A DNA stretch of 21,748 nt from a virus. The number at the start of each line of letters is the position of its first letter. Position 1 is the first letter of the stretch. Of this stretch, positions 8,335 through 18,618 are shown one piece after another. Position numbers and translations under genes: made by a program. The stretch lies in IMG/VR virus record IMGVR_UViG_3300048033_000323, positions 1 to 21,748 of that record. One strand, given 5' to 3'. Under the pieces are notes generated by a model, which was not told the DNA's origin, did no database searches, and saw nothing but the letters and a program-made list of their open reading frames with translations.

Positions 8335-9240
8335 ATGGGTTTAATAACACAAACTGACGAACAATACTATTTAGGCCCTGACGGAGTATGGAATAGCTTT
8401 GACGAAAATTACGGTAGCTATCAGTTCACGTCTATAAAAGATGTTATAAATAACTTTATGATTTCTTATGTAGGTCTTGAAAAAAATATATCTAAAGTAA
8501 AAAGAACTGAGGTTGCTTTCCACGCTCAAAGAGGAATACAAGAATTTAGTTTTGATACACTGCCCTCTATAAAATCTCAAGAGATTGAAATAGGGCCTAC
8601 TTTAAACTTTGTTTTACCTAAAGACTACGTAAACTATGTAAAATTAGTTTGGGTTGATTCTAAGGGCATAGAACGGATCATATATCCAACCAGCAAGACT
8701 TCTAATCCTCTACCTATACTTCAAGATTCTAATTTTGAGTATTTGTTTGACGAACAAAGCAGTGAAATATTAACTGCTGAGGAGTCAGAAACTAGAAAAA
8801 GATTTCAAACTCAGAACAATACAAGTGATAATAATAATGAGGATTTGAACGACCGACTAAACCAGGGAGGTTGGGGCAGAAGATATGGACTTTCTCCTGA
8901 GCAAGCTCAAACAAACGGAGTATTCTATATTGATCGTATATCTAATATAATATACTTTGATTCTAGCTTTGTGGGCAAGGTAGTAACTTTAAAGTATATA
9001 TCAGATGGATTAGCTACAGATGAAGAAATGGTTATTCATAAGTTTGCGGAAGAAGCTTTATATAACTATATAGCTTATGCAATATTATCTAAAAGAGCTA
9101 ATACTCCTGAATATTTAGTTGCTAGATACAAAAAACAACTAGCTTCTACAAAAAGAAATGCTAAATTAAGATTATCAAATATTAAAATAGAAGAGCTTAC
9201 GCAAGTTATGCGTAACAAATCTAAAATTATAAAACACTAA
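8335..9240 (+). CDS. Putative neck/ring protein 2 (tail tubular A, gp11-like)
   Basis: This 301-residue protein likely forms the ring between the portal/adaptor and the tail nozzle. Residues ~55-75 contain VAFHAQRGIQEFSFDTLPS, followed by VLPKDYVNYVKLVWVDSKG near residue 100. The pattern of a helix ending in a buried D, then beta strands with LPxDYVxYVKL, is characteristic of tail tubular A-like proteins in this phage group. A Ser/Asn/Gln-rich loop (residues ~140-180) interrupts the fold. The C-terminal segment is helical and basic (KLRLSNIKIEELTQVMRNKSK). It starts 3 bases after the previous stop and ends 3 bases before the giant nozzle gene; both junctions read TAATATATGGGT. Gene order and motifs agree with the call, but exact equivalence to T7 gp11 is not demonstrated. 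Confidence 0.65.
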   Translation: MGLITQTDEQYYLGPDGVWNSFDENYGSYQFTSIKDVINNFMISYVGLEKNISKVKRTEVAFHAQRGIQEFSFDTLPSIKSQEIEIGPTLNFVLPKDYVNYVKLVWVDSKGIERIIYPTSKTSNPLPILQDSNFEYLFDEQSSEILTAEESETRKRFQTQNNTSDNNNEDLNDRLNQGGWGRRYGLSPEQAQTNGVFYIDRISNIIYFDSSFVGKVVTLKYISDGLATDEEMVIHKFAEEALYNYIAYAILSKRANTPEYLVARYKKQLASTKRNAKLRLSNIKIEELTQVMRNKSKIIKH

Positions 9241-9243
9241 TAT

Positions 9244-12200
9244 ATGGGTGAGTTTGTACATGTCTTCCAAGCAGGGAGAATGAACACAGATCTAGACGAA
9301 AGACTTGTTCCAAATGGCGAATATCGAGATGCATTAAACTTAGATTTAGCAAACTCAGATAATGGTAATATGGGCTCTTTGCAGAATGTAGAGGGCAATT
9401 TGCAATTAAGGGGTAAACCTCAATGGAACGATAATTATATAGATTCTTTAACTAACCCAAAGTGCATAGGATCTTTTGTTGATGACAAAACAGATAAAAT
9501 TTATTGGTTTATAACTTCTACAGAAGCTGACTGTATTGCTGAGTATAGATTTGCAGGTGGCCAAATAAAACCAGTTATAGTCGACACTAATAACGTTCTA
9601 AACTTTTCTACACAGAACTTAATTACAGGTATAAATATAATAGACAATTTATTATTTTGGACAGACAATAACTCTGAACCAAAAACAATAAATATTGATA
9701 AATTTAAAAGAGGATCTGTAAACTTTGTAACTCACACTAAAATACCAGCTTACGATAGTGCGAGCCAAACATACAGCGCTAATTTAACAGGTAGACCTGA
9801 TTTTAATGAAGCAGATGTAACGGTTATTAAAAAGGCTCCTCTTACGGCGCTTACACTAGACATGTCAGCTAGCTCAAGAGGAAATAAACCCGGTACTGGG
9901 GCAAGTCCTGTACCTTATGGGGTGTACAATCCAACTCCAACATCAACCCCTCCTGCTGACGGCAGAATAAATTTTACTTATGCGCCTGATACAGGCACTC
10001 CTGAAGTTAGAGAATCATTACCCACTAGATATGATTGGGAAACCAATATAGCTGGAGATGCTGATTATTACGATGACACTAGTATAGAAGAGTGGGATGG
10101 TTATTTGCTTCTAAACTTTGCTTCAACAGGATTACAGTCAAACACTTGGAGAGTTGGAGATACCATTATTTTAACCGCGGACTTTACGGATGTTAACTTT
10201 ACAGACTATGAATATTCGGTTTCTATTAGGCTAGTACAGGCTTTAAACGGAGCGGGATTAAATTGGAAAGCTGAAATACAAGCTATATCTTCTGATATTG
10301 GCACCTTTATTGACAGCGGGAGTAATATAATAGAATTCACTTGGGAGGCTTTACTTGAAGAAGAGGACGCTATGTTTCAGAATATATTTCCTAGGTTCGC
10401 ATATAGATGGAAATTTATTGACAACGAATACTCTACGTTCTCACCGTTTTCTGAAGTTGCTTTTTTAGGTAGTGAATTTAGCTACGAGTCTAGGGAAGGA
10501 TATAATATCGGAATGATTAATACTATCCGCAAACTTGTACTAAAAGATATAAACTGGGGGCACGTTGATGTAGAAGAAGTAGATATTCTTTATAAGGAAT
10601 CTAATAGTTCCGCAGTATACGTCGTAGATACTTTAGTTAAAGATGAATCATACGATACATCTGGAAGCCTTATAACTGAATTTGAAGTTGAGACTGAATT
10701 AATAGGAGCTTTAGTAGAAGGTAATCAAATATTACGACCCTGGGATAACGTGCCTAGAAAAGCTCAAGCTCAAGAAATAATAGGGAATAGAATAGTATAT
10801 GCTAATTATTTACAAAACTATAATGTTCCAACCACTACTTTAACTTTAAGCTCTATATCTAATCAATACGAAATAGAAGATGTTGGCTCCCCTGTATTTT
10901 CTGTAAAATCAATGAGAACATACCAAGCAGGGGTAGTATATTTAGACAAGTACGGGAGAGAAACTCCTGTATTTACTAATAAAGAAGCGGGAACACAATT
11001 AAGCATTGCTTCTTCTAGTTCGTTTAATAGACTTATAGCTCAGCCAACAAATACTCCACCTAGCTTTGCAACACACTATAAGATATTCTTAAAAGAAACT
11101 TCTAACGAATACTATAATTTAGCATTAGATAGATATTATGATGCTGAAGACGGCAACGTATGGCTGTCTTTTCCTTCTTCAGAAAGAAATAAAATATCAG
11201 AAGAGTCATACTTAATAACAAAAAAGCAACATGACAATAATCAGCCAGTAACTTCATTATCAAGATATAGAGTCTTATCTATATCTGATGAGGCGCCTGA
11301 TTTTATAAAGACTGTAGACAAGCCTTTGTCTTCTGCTGGGGTAGAAAATAATTCAATAATAGTTTCTGGGGCTTTGGCACTGTCATTTATAGGCCCAAAT
11401 CCCGCTTCTGATCCTGATTTTGGTCCTAAATTTAATGGGAACAAAGTTACTTTTTCTTTAGGTAATTTTGTTTCTCAAACATACGACGTGCAGTTATCTA
11501 GAGTGGTTAGCCAACCTACACAGTCAACAACCCTTTATGAGTTAACTTTAAACAGAGGTTTAGGTTCAGATGCTGAATTTTTAACAAACGTATCAGTTGG
11601 AAGTGTTTTTAATATAAATATTTTTGAAGATAAATTGGAAACAAAACCGGAATATCAAGGTAGATTTTTTGTAAAAATACCCAGAGATTTTTCTTTTGAT
11701 TCTAACATAATGGATTCATTTCAAGCGCTAGATCCAGAATATTCTGTATTAGGAGTGCAGGATTTTACATTAAATGGCGGAGAAACCACTTATGCAAGTG
11801 ATGGTAATTATGGTCCTTACTGGATTGATTGGGGTAATGCATTTGGAGGCGGAACCAAAACTTATGTAGCCGGCAGGGATAATTGGATGGATGGCAGGCC
11901 TTTTGCAAGCCCAAGTCCTCCTGATGGGCCTATAGGTTCTTTCATAAATAATCCTGAACCAGATGGGACAATCTTTTTTGGAAATCATAATCCTATTACT
12001 AAAGGCAGCGAATTTGTAGGTTTTAACTGGTTTGGAGTAAGAGGGCCTAATGACAATGTTCCTCCTTTGTACCTTAATTCAATGTTTGGAGCAGCCCCTG
12101 GCCCTTTAGACCCTGATGCAGAAGCAGGCAGGACGTCTAGAGTAGTAACTCCTGATGGGTTTTTAACAACGGGAGCTTCCATAAGGTTTTTAAAAATTGA

Positions 12201-15200
12201 TGATGGAACTGAATCAGAAGTATATATTATAAGTAAGGCTCAAGGGTATTGGAACAGAAGAAGTACGGGCAGCGCAGAAGGACAAAGACGAAATTTTAGG
12301 TACACTATTTTGTTAGAATTAGACAGACCTGTCACAGAAAGTTGGGCACCTGATCCTAGTGATAACTATGCTACTATGTTAGCTGCCGCTACTAATATAG
12401 CTATTCAAGCTGTAAAGCCGGTTGTTCCAGTAGGAAATAGGCTTCTTACATCTAATAACCCAGCTATATTTGAAACGGAACCTAAAGAAGCTGTAGATCT
12501 AGATTTATATTATCAAGCAAGTAATGCGCTGCCTATATCTGGGTACAATGATCCGGTGGAGCTTAATTGGTATAACTGTTTTAGTTTTGGTAATGGAGTA
12601 GAGTCAAACAGGGTTAGAGATGATTTTAATGCAGTTACGATGGATAAAGGAGCTACTGTGTCTTCCATATTAGCGGATCCTTATGGGGAAGAGAGAAGAG
12701 GAAGTGGCTATATATTTTCTCAAATATACAATTCTACATCGGGAATAAATAGATTAAACCAGTTTATACAGGCATTACCTATAACAAAGGATCTTAATCC
12801 TATATATGGCACTATTCAAAAGCTACATGCTAGAGACACCGATCTTATAACTTTATGTGAAGATAAATGTTTTAGAGTATTAGCTAATAAGGATGCTTTA
12901 TTCAATGCTGATGGAAATGCTAATGTAACTTCTAATACCAATGTATTAGGTCAAGCTACTCCCTATGCTGGTGAGTTTGGTATATCTAAAAACCCGGAGT
13001 CTTTTGCTGACTATGGGTTTAGGTTGTATTTTACAGACAAGAGCAGAGGCACAGTATTGAGGTTATCTAGAGATGGATTAACAGAAATATCAAGTAAGGG
13101 AATGGGTGATTTCTTTGCGGATAATTTAAAAGCAAACAATAAACTAATAGGATCTTACGATGCCGACAAGGGCTTATACAATTTAACCCTAGTCAATCTT
13201 ACTTCCGATTGGCAAACTAAGTTTAATCCTATTCAAGCGGACAACTTAGCTATTGCTTGTGAAGACAATATACAAAACCCGCCTGATCAAGAAAATTATA
13301 TAGGTACCACCGTATCTTTTAAAGAATCCGTAGATGGCTGGACTAGTAGAAAATCATTCATTCCTGAATCGGGAGTTTCTTTAAATGACAGGTATTTTAC
13401 GTTTAAAGATGGGTTAATGTGGGCTCACAATGAAAATTCTATATATAATAACTTTTACGGGGAACAATACATAAGTTCCTTCAATGTTCTTATTAATGAA
13501 CTGCCTAATGTTGTTAAAGCTTATACTGCTTTAAATTACACAGGAACTAAGTCTAGAGTTCTAGAGTATGAAAAAGCAAACAGCAATAAATGGTATTCTA
13601 TAGCTGAGGTTAATGCAGAGAGTTGGTTGCCAACATCCTTAAGAATAAAAAACCCGGGCTGGTATGTAAACTATATAAGAACAAATCTAGAAGGGGGAGA
13701 AGTAAAAGAGTTTGAAGATAAAGAAGGTAAGTACTTTAATTATATAAAAGCATTAGCCGTATGCGATGAAGCTTTTGGTTTGGGAACACCTACATCAACA
13801 ACATCAGATCCGCAGAGTTATTTATTAACTACGTTTATAGATCTTAGCTGTAGCAATACTGGATCATCTACTGAACCAGATGTAGATTTATTTTTATGGA
13901 CTAATTGGGATGAAATTATAGGTAATAACGATGTTACAATAGCTAATGAAACGACTGCTCTTTCCGCTAAATGTATAATAGAAGGATTCTATAATACCCT
14001 AAGTGATTATACTAACATAGCTAAATCAGGCGTTGAGTTTAAATATTTTGCTACAGCTGGATTAGTTGTAGGCACTCAATTGTACGATTATAACACTGAG
14101 CAACCTTTAACTTCTGCGGGATTAGGGCTTTACGTACCTAGTAATTTAGGGGAACCTAATGATTCTAGTTTAGACCCTGCTAATCTTGCTACTGTTCCAG
14201 ATAGTTACGATATAATAATATACAACTCCAGTGGGGTTATAACGGAAATTATACAATATAATACTATAGTAGCTTCATGTTCAGATCCTACAGGGCCTCT
14301 TACTTTTCAGATTACTACAACAGTAAATTCTACAAGTGTAGAGTTACCTTATGATGCTTCGGGGACATATTCAGGCACTATTAATTGGGGAGATGGAAAT
14401 ACCTCTGTTAATTCTTACGCTAATAGAACCCACACATATACGGCGGCGGGTGTTTATACAATAGAAATATCCGGTAGATCATCAAGAATAATATTCAGTA
14501 ATCTATCTAATTCTATAGCGGCACTTTATACTAAGTTGGTAAAATTTGGATCTCCTATGTATTTTGAAAGGTTAAGCTTTGGAGCTGGTTCGTCTGTTAT
14601 TGATGGGGCAGTTAACATGGATTTTTCTACGGTAGAAGATGTACCTAGTTTTACTCTTAATGCTCATATAGAGAATCTCACGAGAGGCTTATCTATTAAC
14701 AACTTTAATAATATAAGTAATTGGGATGTGAGTAATGTAATTAATATGGAGGCCGCATTCCGTGATAATACTTCTTTTGATCAGAACATCGGTTCATGGG
14801 ACGTTAGCAGGGTAACCGCAACGGAGAGTATGTTTCAAAATGCTGCAGCTTTCAATCAAAACATAAATTCTTGGGACATGAGTAGTGCTGTTAATGTAAC
14901 TACTATGTTTTACCAGGCAACGTCGTTTAATCAGCCATTAAACTCATGGAATATGAGTAGTGTTACTAATACTAGTAGTATGTTTAGGGATGCAATCGCT
15001 TTTGATCAACCTATTGGTAATTGGGACGTGAGTAATGTGACTAGCATGAGCTTTATGTTTGCAGCCAATAGCTCTTCTTCGCCTACTATATTTAATCAAG
15101 ATATAAGTTCTTGGGATGTGAGTAATGTAACTGTTATGCAGAAGATGTTTTTACATAATCATTATTTCAATCAGAACATAAATTCTTGGAATACTAGCAG

Positions 15201-16068
15201 CTTAACGTCTCTATTATGGACGTTTTACGACGCTCGTGCATTTAATCAACCTCTTAATAGCTGGAACACTAGTAACCTTAACAATTTAACATCCACATTT
15301 ACTGATGCTATTGTTTTCAACCAACCTCTAAATAGCTGGGATGTGAGTAGTGTGACCACTATGTACGGAACGTTTAATAATGCCGAGGCTTTTAACCAAC
15401 CTTTAAACAGCTGGGATGTGAGCAGTGTTACTACTATGGAAAGTATGTTTGAAGACAACCTTTCTTTTAATCAAGATATAAACTCATGGAATGTTAGTAG
15501 TGTAACTTCTATGAAAAAAATGTTTAGGGTCGCAACCGCTTTTAATCAGCCTTTATACAATTGGAACACTAGCAATGTTACTACTATGACTAGTATGTTC
15601 TCAAACAACAGTATATTTAATCAACCATTAAACACTCAATCAGTTACAGTTGGAGGAAGTACTTACACTGCTTGGGATGTGAGTAATGTGACCGATATGA
15701 GCAGTATGTTTAGTTCTTGCAGTGCTTTTGATGGTGATATAGTCAATTGGGATGTGAGTAGTGTTACTAATATGAGTAATGTGTTTTTAAGTGCGACTGC
15801 TTTTAATCAAGATATTGGCTCTTGGAATGTCAGCAGTGTTACTAATATGAATAAAATGTTTGAAAATGCTGATTCTTTTAATCAAAATATTAGCTCTTGG
15901 AACGTGAGCAGTGTGACTAATATGGAACGCATGTTTTATGATGTAAGTTCGTTTAATCAAAATCTAAGTGGTTGGAACGTTGCTAATGTAACAGCTTGTT
16001 TAAATTTTAGTGCACAATCAACCGGATGGACATTAGCAAAACCTAATTTTACAAATTGTACTCCATAA
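9244..16068 (+). CDS. Giant tail nozzle/muzzle protein with C-terminal PKD and BspA-repeat adhesin
   Basis: This 2274-residue protein is the largest in the window. Its start, with [20 protein letters not shown] and [19 protein letters not shown], is the signature I associate with phage tail nozzle (tail tubular B/muzzle-like) proteins. Beta-rich sequence continues to ~residue 1500. That core ends in [40 protein letters not shown] and [11 protein letters not shown] (to ~1503), which in relatives I recall as lying close to the protein end. Here ~770 residues are added: an uncharacterised module (1508-1679), a PKD-like domain (1686-1744, with INWGDG and [15 protein letters not shown]), a linker, and 17 BspA/DUF285 repeats (1824-2265). 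The extension probably projects from the tail tip and binds host surface glycans or proteins; that is inference. No signal peptide is present, as expected for a virion protein. No frameshift interrupts the fusion. Confidence 0.75.
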   Translation: MGEFVHVFQAGRMNTDLDERLVPNGEYRDALNLDLANSDNGNMGSLQNVEGNLQLRGKPQWNDNYIDSLTNPKCIGSFVDDKTDKIYWFITSTEADCIAEYRFAGGQIKPVIVDTNNVLNFSTQNLITGINIIDNLLFWTDNNSEPKTINIDKFKRGSVNFVTHTKIPAYDSASQTYSANLTGRPDFNEADVTVIKKAPLTALTLDMSASSRGNKPGTGASPVPYGVYNPTPTSTPPADGRINFTYAPDTGTPEVRESLPTRYDWETNIAGDADYYDDTSIEEWDGYLLLNFASTGLQSNTWRVGDTIILTADFTDVNFTDYEYSVSIRLVQALNGAGLNWKAEIQAISSDIGTFIDSGSNIIEFTWEALLEEEDAMFQNIFPRFAYRWKFIDNEYSTFSPFSEVAFLGSEFSYESREGYNIGMINTIRKLVLKDINWGHVDVEEVDILYKESNSSAVYVVDTLVKDESYDTSGSLITEFEVETELIGALVEGNQILRPWDNVPRKAQAQEIIGNRIVYANYLQNYNVPTTTLTLSSISNQYEIEDVGSPVFSVKSMRTYQAGVVYLDKYGRETPVFTNKEAGTQLSIASSSSFNRLIAQPTNTPPSFATHYKIFLKETSNEYYNLALDRYYDAEDGNVWLSFPSSERNKISEESYLITKKQHDNNQPVTSLSRYRVLSISDEAPDFIKTVDKPLSSAGVENNSIIVSGALALSFIGPNPASDPDFGPKFNGNKVTFSLGNFVSQTYDVQLSRVVSQPTQSTTLYELTLNRGLGSDAEFLTNVSVGSVFNINIFEDKLETKPEYQGRFFVKIPRDFSFDSNIMDSFQALDPEYSVLGVQDFTLNGGETTYASDGNYGPYWIDWGNAFGGGTKTYVAGRDNWMDGRPFASPSPPDGPIGSFINNPEPDGTIFFGNHNPITKGSEFVGFNWFGVRGPNDNVPPLYLNSMFGAAPGPLDPDAEAGRTSRVVTPDGFLTTGASIRFLKIDDGTESEVYIISKAQGYWNRRSTGSAEGQRRNFRYTILLELDRPVTESWAPDPSDNYATMLAAATNIAIQAVKPVVPVGNRLLTSNNPAIFETEPKEAVDLDLYYQASNALPISGYNDPVELNWYNCFSFGNGVESNRVRDDFNAVTMDKGATVSSILADPYGEERRGSGYIFSQIYNSTSGINRLNQFIQALPITKDLNPIYGTIQKLHARDTDLITLCEDKCFRVLANKDALFNADGNANVTSNTNVLGQATPYAGEFGISKNPESFADYGFRLYFTDKSRGTVLRLSRDGLTEISSKGMGDFFADNLKANNKLIGSYDADKGLYNLTLVNLTSDWQTKFNPIQADNLAIACEDNIQNPPDQENYIGTTVSFKESVDGWTSRKSFIPESGVSLNDRYFTFKDGLMWAHNENSIYNNFYGEQYISSFNVLINELPNVVKAYTALNYTGTKSRVLEYEKANSNKWYSIAEVNAESWLPTSLRIKNPGWYVNYIRTNLEGGEVKEFEDKEGKYFNYIKALAVCDEAFGLGTPTSTTSDPQSYLLTTFIDLSCSNTGSSTEPDVDLFLWTNWDEIIGNNDVTIANETTALSAKCIIEGFYNTLSDYTNIAKSGVEFKYFATAGLVVGTQLYDYNTEQPLTSAGLGLYVPSNLGEPNDSSLDPANLATVPDSYDIIIYNSSGVITEIIQYNTIVASCSDPTGPLTFQITTTVNSTSVELPYDASGTYSGTINWGDGNTSVNSYANRTHTYTAAGVYTIEISGRSSRIIFSNLSNSIAALYTKLVKFGSPMYFERLSFGAGSSVIDGAVNMDFSTVEDVPSFTLNAHIENLTRGLSINNFNNISNWDVSNVINMEAAFRDNTSFDQNIGSWDVSRVTATESMFQNAAAFNQNINSWDMSSAVNVTTMFYQATSFNQPLNSWNMSSVTNTSSMFRDAIAFDQPIGNWDVSNVTSMSFMFAANSSSSPTIFNQDISSWDVSNVTVMQKMFLHNHYFNQNINSWNTSSLTSLLWTFYDARAFNQPLNSWNTSNLNNLTSTFTDAIVFNQPLNSWDVSSVTTMYGTFNNAEAFNQPLNSWDVSSVTTMESMFEDNLSFNQDINSWNVSSVTSMKKMFRVATAFNQPLYNWNTSNVTTMTSMFSNNSIFNQPLNTQSVTVGGSTYTAWDVSNVTDMSSMFSSCSAFDGDIVNWDVSSVTNMSNVFLSATAFNQDIGSWNVSSVTNMNKMFENADSFNQNISSWNVSSVTNMERMFYDVSSFNQNLSGWNVANVTACLNFSAQSTGWTLAKPNFTNCTP
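14299..14475 (+). other. PKD-like domain coding segment
   Basis: Residues 1686-1744 of the giant tail protein show the PKD-type pattern: beta strands, then INWGDGN (WGDG at residues 1715-1718), then [15 protein letters not shown]. In bacterial surface proteins of Bacteroidota this domain commonly stands immediately before BspA/DUF285 repeats, as it does here. Confidence 0.75.
14713..16038 (+). repeat. Array of 17 BspA/DUF285-type repeats (coding)
   Basis: Seventeen tandem protein repeats of mostly 25 residues (75 bases), with consensus [16 protein letters not shown] followed by a short variable segment and AFNQP. Units start at 14713, 14788, 14863, 14938, 15013, 15103, 15178, 15253, 15328, 15403, 15478, 15553, 15628, 15739, 15814, 15889 and 15964. 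Unit 5 is 30 residues, with an SSSSP insertion. Unit 13 is 37 residues and carries the variant [16 protein letters not shown]. The last unit is degenerate. DNA copies differ at many synonymous positions, so this is an old array kept at protein level, not a recent expansion. Confidence 0.9.
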
Positions 16069-16086
16069 TTAATTAAAAAATAAAAA

Positions 16087-17580
16087 ATGGCAGAAGATTT
16101 AACATCAGAATTTAATTACACGTCTACTGTAGTTCAATACACTATACTAGAGGGGACTAATATATCTAGCCTTTATCCTACGGCAGTTATAAAAATAACC
16201 GCTAATCCAGGGTATACAGTAACAGCTGGAGATTTTTCTTGGAATGGCCCTTTAGCAGGTGTTACTAGTGTGGTTTTTACTCAAGACGGAGAGTTTGTTT
16301 TATGTACAGTTACGTATGACACAACCTCTGTAATGCCTGCATATAATGTTAATATAGGATTATGTATAATAGGAGATGCTGTTTTAGCAGCGGTAACTGT
16401 GGCTGGTACATTAACAAGTGTTGTCGATGCTAGCGTAACTACCACTACCCCGTCTGAAACCAACACTCCTTATAGCGCGTCAGGAACTGAAGGAACTACC
16501 TCTGGAACATTGTTCACTAGAACTTATACTGCTCCTACAGGTAGTTACTGGCCAGAAAATACTGCTCCTAGTATACAGCTTACATCTGGAGATCTAGGTC
16601 AATACAATATTACTCAAACGCCTACATACACGGCTAATAATGAGCTTACCGCTATAACATATACGGTAACTTATATATTTACTGACACAAATGTATCTGG
16701 AGATAAATTTGATATAACAATACCTAAAGTTGCAACTATTTTAGTGCCAGCAACAGGGGTTACATCGTTTACTGGACCGACTACAGGAGTACAGGCCAGC
16801 GGAACTAATTACGTTATGACAGTACAAGGTGCCGCAGGAGCTACGTATAGCATTTCTATGAGCGATGGGACAACTTCTACCGTTGTAGTTACTAATGCAG
16901 TACTAGGAGTTACAGGTAACGCTCAGCACAATTTTATAATTCCAGCAAATACAGGTACATCAAATATAACTTGGACAGCAACTATATCTGGAGATATAGA
17001 AACTGGAGTTCCTACGACAATAACGTTTATACAGTTATACCCAGTTGTTCCTTGCGGAGGTCCATTAGCGGATGCTCCTGTAAACGCAATAACCGATTAT
17101 GTAGAACCGTTAGAATCAGGAGGTGGATTACTTGCGTTTTTAGTTAAAGCAGGAGCTTCCACTAAATTTGAAATAATACACGGAGATGCTACTGGAACTA
17201 AAAAAGCTACTTCAGGAAGAATATTAACAGGATTAACAAATGCGGGACCTTTTGACAATGTAACTGGTACCGAACCATCTAATACTTTGCCTACAGATGC
17301 TCAAGCAAATGGAGGAATAGATCAGTATATTCAAAATCCTTTTAATCCTGTTAAAATGTCAACTAGACAAGGCGATTTTAATACTGATACTACATTTACT
17401 ATTCCAACTATGACAATTGGAGGGGAAACCTATCACCAAGTTTTATGGTGGGAATATACCGCAGCAGATTATACAGCACTAAGCAGGGCTACTTTAAGAG
17501 TAACTAATTCAAATGTGACAGGAACTATAGCAGCTAAAATGTTTAAGGTATGCTGTCCTGACGCAAATTGTACAACATAA
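16087..17580 (+). CDS. Ig-like, beta-rich putative tail adhesin
   Basis: This 497-residue protein is dominated by Thr, Val, Ser and Gly in alternating beta-strand patterns, consistent with several Ig-like sandwich domains. They are, roughly, residues 1-110 (with ITANPGYTVTAGDFSW), 115-220, and 225-325 (TGVQASGTNYVMTVQGAAGA). A distinct C-terminal domain spans ~330-497 (LESGGGLLAFLVKAGASTKF, then TIGGETYHQVLWWEYTAADY) and ends in a cysteine cluster (KVCCPDANC). It lies 18 bases behind the giant tail protein. A host-binding tail fibre or decoration role is likely; the C-terminal domain could be the binding head. No family is recognised with certainty. No signal peptide or transmembrane helix is present. 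Confidence 0.6.
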   Translation: MAEDLTSEFNYTSTVVQYTILEGTNISSLYPTAVIKITANPGYTVTAGDFSWNGPLAGVTSVVFTQDGEFVLCTVTYDTTSVMPAYNVNIGLCIIGDAVLAAVTVAGTLTSVVDASVTTTTPSETNTPYSASGTEGTTSGTLFTRTYTAPTGSYWPENTAPSIQLTSGDLGQYNITQTPTYTANNELTAITYTVTYIFTDTNVSGDKFDITIPKVATILVPATGVTSFTGPTTGVQASGTNYVMTVQGAAGATYSISMSDGTTSTVVVTNAVLGVTGNAQHNFIIPANTGTSNITWTATISGDIETGVPTTITFIQLYPVVPCGGPLADAPVNAITDYVEPLESGGGLLAFLVKAGASTKFEIIHGDATGTKKATSGRILTGLTNAGPFDNVTGTEPSNTLPTDAQANGGIDQYIQNPFNPVKMSTRQGDFNTDTTFTIPTMTIGGETYHQVLWWEYTAADYTALSRATLRVTNSNVTGTIAAKMFKVCCPDANCTT

Positions 17581-17591
17581 ATAAATAAACT

Positions 17592-17942
17592 ATGGCAGGA
17601 GCAACTCCTATACAAATAAACTTTGCAAACCATACCCCAATAGGATTAGATTTGCACGACATAATATGGTACTCTGACGCATCGACAGGGGAAGAAGTAA
17701 TGATGGGTCCAGTAACAACTATAGTAAACAATGACGACACTTCAACATACTATATAATAGTAAACGCAGCTTATGGAGTTTCAGCTCCCACAACGGACGA
17801 TTTTGTTTACTATAAGAAAAATCCAATAGGATATGTAAGCTCTTTAAAAGGATATTTTGCAGAAGCTCAATTTGTAAACACAGAAACTAAATATGCAGAA
17901 TTGTTTTCGGTTGGCGCTGAAGTATTTGAGAGCAGTAAATAA
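17592..17942 (+). CDS. Small putative virion protein, function unknown
   Basis: This 116-residue protein has a beta-rich first half (ATPIQINFANHTPIGLDLHD, then GPVTTIVNNDDTSTYYIIVN) and a conserved-looking C-terminus (SSLKGYFAEAQFVNTETKYA, then ELFSVGAEVFESSK). I recall similar C-termini in small structural proteins of marine phages, but no function. It starts 11 bases after the adhesin gene and precedes the ejection-protein set by 30 bases, so it may be a tail-fibre partner, a fibre assembly protein or a tail tip component. There are no hydrophobic segments or catalytic motifs. The start at 17592 is the only suitable ATG after the upstream stop. Confidence 0.6.
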   Translation: MAGATPIQINFANHTPIGLDLHDIIWYSDASTGEEVMMGPVTTIVNNDDTSTYYIIVNAAYGVSAPTTDDFVYYKKNPIGYVSSLKGYFAEAQFVNTETKYAELFSVGAEVFESSK

Positions 17943-17972
17943 TGTGTAATAATATAATATAAAACAGAAAAT

Positions 17973-18608
17973 ATGTTAGGATCAGCACTAGGCGTCGTAG
18001 GAGGCCTTACAAAAATAGCCGGTGGAATTATCGGATCGAAGAAAAGAAAAGCTGAGCAAAGAGCAGCTCAGAAAGAAATGAACATGAGAAAGGCTCAGTT
18101 TGAAATGGCTGATACTTCTAATGTATATAAAGACATGGAAAATACCATGGAAGACTTAACCGTTAATACGCAGCAAGCGGATTTTCAAGCGCAGCAAGCA
18201 AATCAAGGTATTGCAAATACTATGAATGCAATGCAAGGAGCAGCTGGCGGTAGTGGCATTGCAGCTATGGCTCAAGCTATGGCAGGACAGCAAGCTCAGA
18301 ATATGCAACAAGCTAGTGTATCTATAGGTCAGCAGGAACGAGCTAATCAGATAGCCGAAAGAAATATGGCTAGCCAATTACAAAACCAAGAGCGAGTAGG
18401 GGAATTACAATCTAGGGCAGCTGAAAAAGAAAAAACAGATACATTATTTGGTATGTCTCAGCAAAGGCTAGGAGCTGCAAATCAAGCTATGGAGGCTCAA
18501 AGACAAGCAATAATAGGTGGTGTTGGAGATATGGTTTCAGGGGCCTCGGGAATGGGTGGCATACAAAATGCTTTAAAAGGAAACTTTATAGCGGACGCAG
18601 AGGAATAA
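17973..18608 (+). CDS. Putative internal/ejection protein (T7 gp14-like)
   Basis: This 211-residue protein begins with a glycine-rich hydrophobic helix (GSALGVVGGLTKIAGGIIGS, about residues 3-22) followed by a basic patch (KKRKAEQRAA), then a long Ala/Gln/Met-rich helical body. A short Ala/Gly-rich hydrophobic stretch lies near residues 89-107 (GAAGGSGIAAMAQAMAG) and another near 180-195. Small, Gly/Ala/Gln-rich and amphipathic, with a membrane-inserting N-terminus, it matches the first ejection protein of podoviruses (T7 gp14 is of similar length), which forms a pore in the outer membrane. It is the first of three adjacent genes of rising size, as in T7 gp14-gp15-gp16. Assignment is by composition and synteny. 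Confidence 0.65.
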   Translation: MLGSALGVVGGLTKIAGGIIGSKKRKAEQRAAQKEMNMRKAQFEMADTSNVYKDMENTMEDLTVNTQQADFQAQQANQGIANTMNAMQGAAGGSGIAAMAQAMAGQQAQNMQQASVSIGQQERANQIAERNMASQLQNQERVGELQSRAAEKEKTDTLFGMSQQRLGAANQAMEAQRQAIIGGVGDMVSGASGMGGIQNALKGNFIADAEE

Positions 18609-18618
18609 TAAAAAAAAT

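Noticed and set aside
8329-9255. Identical 12-base junctions TAATATATGGGT before the genes at 8335 and 9244.
   Set aside because: The match consists of a stop codon, three bases, ATG and a Gly codon; similarity this short in AT-rich DNA is easily chance.
14713-16038. Possible diversity-generating retroelement target in the repeat region.
   Set aside because: No reverse transcriptase or template repeat is visible in the window, and copies differ mainly at silent positions rather than at adenines.
14713-16038. CRISPR-like or simple DNA repeat array.
   Set aside because: The 75-base periodicity is coding, stays in frame, and the repeated units diverge in DNA sequence while keeping protein motifs; there are no constant direct repeats with unique spacers.
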